From: UBA2883 sp050873965 | GTDB taxonomy: Bacteria; Cyanobacteriota; Vampirovibrionia; Gastranaerophilales; Gastranaerophilaceae | Direction of reading: 5' to 3' | DNA length: 27,152 bases | NCBI GenBank assembly: GCA_050873965.1 | Contig: JBNMJS010000016.1 | Location: 1 to 27,152 of the forward strand | Shown here: one piece after another, positions 23,402 through 27,152 of the stretch | How positions within the stretch are numbered: the stretch's first letter is position 1 | Layout of the letters: each line of letters opens with the position of its first letter | The notes under the pieces: generated by a model | Database searches by the model: none | Told to the model about the DNA's origin: nothing | The model's input: only the letters and a program-made list of their open reading frames with translations | Position numbers and translations under genes: made by a program

Positions 23402-25231
23402 ATGAAGAATAAGTGGAAGTTTATATCAATAGCAATTGTATGTTTATTATTTTTAATATTCATTTTTGCTGAATATTCTTCCACTTCTTCTTATAATGTG
23501 TTACAAGTTAATTCTCCTTTAAATATTGTTGTTGATACTAATAATAATGATATTGTCGATGAAAATGAATTTTATAAGGTTCTGAATGATTATCAAGTTA
23601 TCACTTTAGATAATGTAAAGGATAATAAAATTTCAAAAAAATTATCATTTGATGCTGGTACATCATTTGCTTTTGCGTATTTATCTGATAAATTTGCGAA
23701 AGATTTGTTGTTAGATAAAAAAGTAATTGTCAAAAAGGTTAAAGGGGAAAATGTAATTTTTATTGGTAATGAATCTTATAATGATTTATTAATGAAATCA
23801 GGTTATTTATTTAAAAAAGGTAAACCTGTCGATGAAAATACCTTTAAAAAACGTTTAGATTATATAAAGAAATCTGATTTAAAGATATATAATGCAAAGA
23901 GTAATAAATATCACAATTTGACTTGTAAATATGGTATGATGGCACATAATTATGTAATTTTACCTAAACAACAAATCCCAAAAGGTGCAAAACCTTGTAA
24001 ATATTGTTTTAAGAAAAATTTTAAGAATCATAAGAATCATAAATATAATAAGAAAAATATAAAATGTCCATCACTTGTTTATACAAATGGTTGTATTAAA
24101 GTCTTTTATACTGATTTTACAACAAAATTAAAACCTGATAGAAAAGGTAATACTTTCATTTGTAATGAATTAGTAAAAGAAATTAATGCAGCAAAATCGA
24201 CTATTGATATAGCAATTTATGGTTATGATAGAATACCTAAAATTGAAAATGCAATTAAAAATGCAATTGCAAGAGGCGTACGAGTTAGACTTGTATATGA
24301 TATTGATAGCAAAGATTCAAATATTTATGCTAACACTAAGGATTTTGTAAATCTTATCAAAAATGCTAAATCTGATAAAGCCCCAAACTACGTGAAAAAT
24401 CCTGCAAAATACACAAATTCTATTATGCATGATAAATTTTATATATTTGATAATTCTAAAGTTATAACAGGTTCGGCTAATCTGAGTTATACAGATATGT
24501 CAGGTTTTAACTCAAATAGTGTTATTTTAATAAATTCAAAGAAAATCGCTGATATTTATACACAAGAATTTGAACAAATGTACAATGGAAAGTTTCACTA
24601 TTTAAAACATGAAATTCCAACAAAAAAGAATATTACTCTTGGAAAGTCAGAATTATCAATTTGTTTTTCACCAACAGATTCTGCTATTGAAAAAACGATT
24701 GTACCTTTAGTTAATAACGCAAAACATTATATTTATATGCCTGTATTTTTGATTACTGATAAAAGATTGTCTGCAGCTTTAATTAATGCAAAGAATCGTG
24801 GCGTTGATATAAAAGTTATAGTTGATGCAACTAATGCAAAAGCAAAATATTCAAAACATCGTTTGTTAAGGCAACATGGAATAAAGGTTAAAACAGAAAA
24901 TTATGCAGGGAAATTACATTCTAAATCTATGATAATTGATGATACTTATACAGTTATAGGTTCTATGAATTTCTCAGGTAGTGGTGAAAAGAAAAATGAT
25001 GAGAATTTAATTGTTATTAGAAATTCTGGTTTAGCTAGACATTATAAGAGATTTTTTGAATATTTATGGGCTAAAATTCCAGATTTTTGGCTAACGCATG
25101 ATGTTAGTGCTGAAAGTATTTATTCTATTGGTTCTTGTTCCGATGGAATTGATAATGATTATGATGGTTTAATTGATTCTGCTGATGAAGGTTGCAAAAT
25201 TAAGTTTAAGAAAAAATATTCTAAACGTTAA
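23402..25231 (+). CDS. Membrane-anchored phospholipase D-like protein with EF-hand-like ends
   Basis: Residues 7-23 form a single N-terminal membrane helix. An EF-hand-type loop (DTNNNDIVDENE, 45-56) follows. A small Cys/His module (YHNLTCKYG ... KPCKYCF, about 170-203) may bind zinc. The core has two PLD HKD motifs: H343-x-K345 with D350 (MHDKFYIFD, then GSANLS) and H506-x-K508 with D513 (LHSKSMIID, then GSMNFSG). A complete pair argues for an active phosphodiesterase; nuclease and phospholipase are both possible. The C-terminal 579-598 has an Asp-rich motif with flanking Cys (IDNDYDGLID), like MopE-type calcium sites. The gene is the last of the operon and converges with 25236; no terminator is obvious between them. 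Confidence 0.85.
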   Translation: MKNKWKFISIAIVCLLFLIFIFAEYSSTSSYNVLQVNSPLNIVVDTNNNDIVDENEFYKVLNDYQVITLDNVKDNKISKKLSFDAGTSFAFAYLSDKFAKDLLLDKKVIVKKVKGENVIFIGNESYNDLLMKSGYLFKKGKPVDENTFKKRLDYIKKSDLKIYNAKSNKYHNLTCKYGMMAHNYVILPKQQIPKGAKPCKYCFKKNFKNHKNHKYNKKNIKCPSLVYTNGCIKVFYTDFTTKLKPDRKGNTFICNELVKEINAAKSTIDIAIYGYDRIPKIENAIKNAIARGVRVRLVYDIDSKDSNIYANTKDFVNLIKNAKSDKAPNYVKNPAKYTNSIMHDKFYIFDNSKVITGSANLSYTDMSGFNSNSVILINSKKIADIYTQEFEQMYNGKFHYLKHEIPTKKNITLGKSELSICFSPTDSAIEKTIVPLVNNAKHYIYMPVFLITDKRLSAALINAKNRGVDIKVIVDATNAKAKYSKHRLLRQHGIKVKTENYAGKLHSKSMIIDDTYTVIGSMNFSGSGEKKNDENLIVIRNSGLARHYKRFFEYLWAKIPDFWLTHDVSAESIYSIGSCSDGIDNDYDGLIDSADEGCKIKFKKKYSKR

Positions 25232-25235
25232 ATTA

Positions 25236-26849
25236 CTAACTCATTATTTTGAAGTTCTTTTCAACGTTATTTTTTATAACGTTACTAAGAGCATCAATTT
25301 CTGTTTTTATTGAGTTTCTTTCAGTTTCTAATGTTGATAATATTGTATCGTAGGTTGTATCTTTATTGTTAATTTTATCCATTGCTGCTTCATAATCTTG
25401 TGAAGCTTGTTCAGTTTTTGAGTTGTCTGTTACTTCTTTAATATTTGTATTTAAAGATGCTGAAGTTTTAGATAACATACCGTTTTCATCGTCCCAAGTT
25501 GTTAAGATTACTTGAGCATTTTTAATCATATTTTGTACCCAAGTGTCATTTTTTGCACGTTCATCACTAGCACCTATCCAACCACCAGCAGAAGAAATAG
25601 CATTGTAAACTTGTTCATAGTATGGACCTAATACTTTATCACTAGGTACAAATTCTATGTCAGGAGTGTATGCATTCATTTCAGATTTTAAATTTAAAAA
25701 TTCTAAGTAGTTATTAACATCTTGTTGTGCTAAACCTTTGTTATTTAAGAAGTTCTTAACATATACTGATTGTTCTTGAACACGCTTAAAGATGTTAGTA
25801 AGTGCTTCACCATAGTTTTTAGCACCATAACTACTTAACATTGATTGAGTTGCAGAATCATACAAATCAAATGTATCTTCAACATCTGTTTCATTTGCTA
25901 CGGTATTACCCAACATCATTTTGGTTTCAGTTTTTTGTGTAGCTTTGTATTTCGCACTACCACCGTTTAACATCATTTCGTACTTTTCATTTAAGTTAAA
26001 TTTATCACCGTCATGTGATGCGTATTCTTTGCCATTTACTGAAGCACTCATGTTATTAATATAATATGTAACTTTAACATTTGTAGCTGTTCCACTTGAG
26101 TTTGTATCACTATCTTGGCGGTACATATTGTTATCAACAGTATTTGTCATATTTACTGCACTTTCAATAATTTGACGTTCTTGTGCTGTGTAGATGGTTG
26201 TGTAATCAGTAGAACCCATAATAACTTTTGCTTGGTTAATAAAGTTTGAAGCCATTGAATCTTGACCATAATAGGTTTGGTATAAACCATTTTTGTCTTT
26301 TGATGGAACAAAACTAAGAGCCAAACTTGTCATTGTACTTACTTGTTCATCTTTTGCCTTTGCAGTATAATACTCATTAAGAGTAGTTTCGGTCATGATT
26401 TTATCCCAGCCTTTTTCAAGGGCTTTGTTATAGTTGATTTTTACGTCTTCGTTATGGTCAACTTCTGTGTATGTAATACCAAACTTACCAGCGAAATCTC
26501 TTGCACTTGTTACGCTATCATAGTTTTTGCCGATTTCTTCTGGTACGTATAGTTTACCTGTTTCCATATCTTGAACATAAAAAACATTACCCGTTGTTGA
26601 TGCAGAGGTATTGTATCTCATTAAGTTGTTGATACTGCCATTTATCCAACAACAATCGCCTGTTTCATTGTTTGTTTGACGAGTTTTTAATGCTGTATCA
26701 TTCAAAGCATTTAAATATGTTCTGTACACCTTATCTGAATCATTAGCAAGTTGCATCTTACAATTTTGAAGACGTTGAGCTTGGTTCTCTAGAGAATGTT
26801 GTCTAGATGTTAATGATAGAAGTCTTACTTGTGATGCTGCTAATCCCAC
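25236..26849 (-). CDS. MGL(A/S)ASQ-family protein, axial-protein-like (537 aa)
   Basis: The start is a GTG (26847-26849) with TTAGGA at 8-nt spacing. The N-terminus MGLAASQVRLLSLTSRQ matches the start of the divergent gene at 27055 at 14 of 17 positions. It leads into a helical segment (about 1-50). The C-terminal 70 residues are again a coiled coil (LETERNSIKTEIDALSNVIKNNVEKNF). The variable middle (about 55-460) is rich in Asn, Thr and Tyr. There is no Sec signal peptide. Coiled ends around a variable middle is the layout of flagellar axial proteins; with the sigma-28-like promoter it suggests a filament- or hook-related or exported protein. This is inference: I see no flagellin or hook signature. 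Confidence 0.75.
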   Translation of the reverse strand: MGLAASQVRLLSLTSRQHSLENQAQRLQNCKMQLANDSDKVYRTYLNALNDTALKTRQTNNETGDCCWINGSINNLMRYNTSASTTGNVFYVQDMETGKLYVPEEIGKNYDSVTSARDFAGKFGITYTEVDHNEDVKINYNKALEKGWDKIMTETTLNEYYTAKAKDEQVSTMTSLALSFVPSKDKNGLYQTYYGQDSMASNFINQAKVIMGSTDYTTIYTAQERQIIESAVNMTNTVDNNMYRQDSDTNSSGTATNVKVTYYINNMSASVNGKEYASHDGDKFNLNEKYEMMLNGGSAKYKATQKTETKMMLGNTVANETDVEDTFDLYDSATQSMLSSYGAKNYGEALTNIFKRVQEQSVYVKNFLNNKGLAQQDVNNYLEFLNLKSEMNAYTPDIEFVPSDKVLGPYYEQVYNAISSAGGWIGASDERAKNDTWVQNMIKNAQVILTTWDDENGMLSKTSASLNTNIKEVTDNSKTEQASQDYEAAMDKINNKDTTYDTILSTLETERNSIKTEIDALSNVIKNNVEKNFKIMS

Positions 26850-26888
26850 TTGTTAATTCCTAATCCTTAATAAGTACGTACAGTTTTT

Positions 26889-26950
26889 ACTACGACATTT
26901 TTCGATAAAACTTTAGAGATACATTTATAAATGTTTACATTTCGTTTACA
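26889..26950 (-). promoter_or_regulatory. TGTAAA repeat plus sigma-28-like promoter for the 26849 gene
   Basis: On the minus strand TGTAAACGAAATGTAAAC (26933-26950) is followed by exactly 17 nt, then TAAAGTTT (26908-26915), exactly 11 nt, and GTCGTAGT (26889-26896). The leader to the GTG start is about 33 nt. Confidence 0.65.
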
Positions 26951-26960
26951 ATTATATTTA

Positions 26961-27020
26961 TGTAACGAAATGTAACAAAAGAGTAAAAAAGATTAAAGAA
27001 AAAAAGAAACGTGCCGTAGT
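26961..27020 (+). promoter_or_regulatory. TGTAAC repeat plus sigma-28-like promoter for the 27055 gene
   Basis: TGTAACGAAATGTAAC (26961-26976), exactly 17 nt, TAAAGAAA (26994-27001), exactly 11 nt, and GCCGTAGT (27013-27020). It is the mirror image of the site serving the divergent gene; the two repeat elements lie 10 nt apart. Confidence 0.65.
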
Positions 27021-27054
27021 AATAAGTATAGGAAAATTATAAAGGAGAAAAATT

Positions 27055-27152
27055 ATGGGTCTATCAGCTTCACAAGCTAGATTACTAAGCTTAACAGCAA
27101 GACAATCTAACCTAGAATATGAAGGACAACAAATAAACCAACAAAGAACAAC
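27055..27152 (+). CDS. MGL(A/S)ASQ-family protein, start only (cut by window edge)
   Basis: Only 32 codons are present. The ATG has AAAGGAG at 7-nt spacing. The N-terminus MGLSASQARLLSLTARQ is nearly the same as that of the divergent 537-aa protein, and the following stretch (LEYEGQQINQQRTT) keeps the same helical, Gln-rich character. There is no signal peptide. The two are therefore paralogues expressed from back-to-back promoters of the same type. The remainder of the protein, and whether more copies follow, lies outside the window. Confidence 0.8.
   Translation, partial: MGLSASQARLLSLTARQSNLEYEGQQINQQRT

Overview
The window is AT-rich, densely packed bacterial DNA. It encodes an LptD/OstA-like outer-membrane protein, an EnvC-type murein hydrolase activator, ordinary bacterial rRNA methyltransferases and many small secreted proteins, so the host has an outer membrane. 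Base composition, gene content and a pair of proteins beginning MGL(A/S)ASQ suggest a gut member of the non-photosynthetic sister group of Cyanobacteria (Vampirovibrionia/'Melainabacteria', Gastranaerophilales). That assignment is an inference.

Layout. Positions 1-2720 look like accessory DNA: the N-terminal part of a SEFIR-domain protein (cut by the left edge), a 66-aa unknown, a small XRE regulator with a dyad operator, a membrane protein and a secreted PDZ protein. This region ends at an initiator tRNA gene (2799-2874) that carries an inverted repeat at its 3' side and a possible structured RNA on its 5' side. From 3094 to 14121 housekeeping genes alternate with uncharacterised ones: M48 protease, rsmI, a DUF2229 protein, prmC with two small partners, rlmH with an MscS channel, an EF-hand/lytic transglycosylase protein, and an NTPase-TPR/rsmG/YkgJ operon. 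From 14176 to 18259 there is an envelope operon: a 34-aa membrane protein, an M23 peptidase, the LptD-like protein and a class II aldolase. A frameshifted gene and tRNA-Leu(UAG) follow. From 19688 to 25231 a second operon encodes a TPR lipoprotein-like or secreted protein, a GHL10 glycosidase-like protein, an M20 peptidase and a membrane-anchored phospholipase-D-type protein. The right end holds two divergent paralogues of the MGL(A/S)ASQ family.

Main discovery. Three genes (19127 +, 26849 - and 27055 +) share one promoter architecture: a TGTAAY direct repeat at 10-11 bp period, exactly 17 nt, a TAAAG-type -35, exactly 11 nt, then G(T/C)CGTAGT. The core resembles a sigma-28 (FliA) promoter. 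A triple TGTAAY repeat at the same period precedes the EF-hand transglycosylase gene (9093). I propose an undescribed regulon for axial or exported surface proteins.

Two loci (the initiator tRNA T-arm and the gene at 18256-18746) each appear to lack a single base. They may be genuine lesions or assembly indels.
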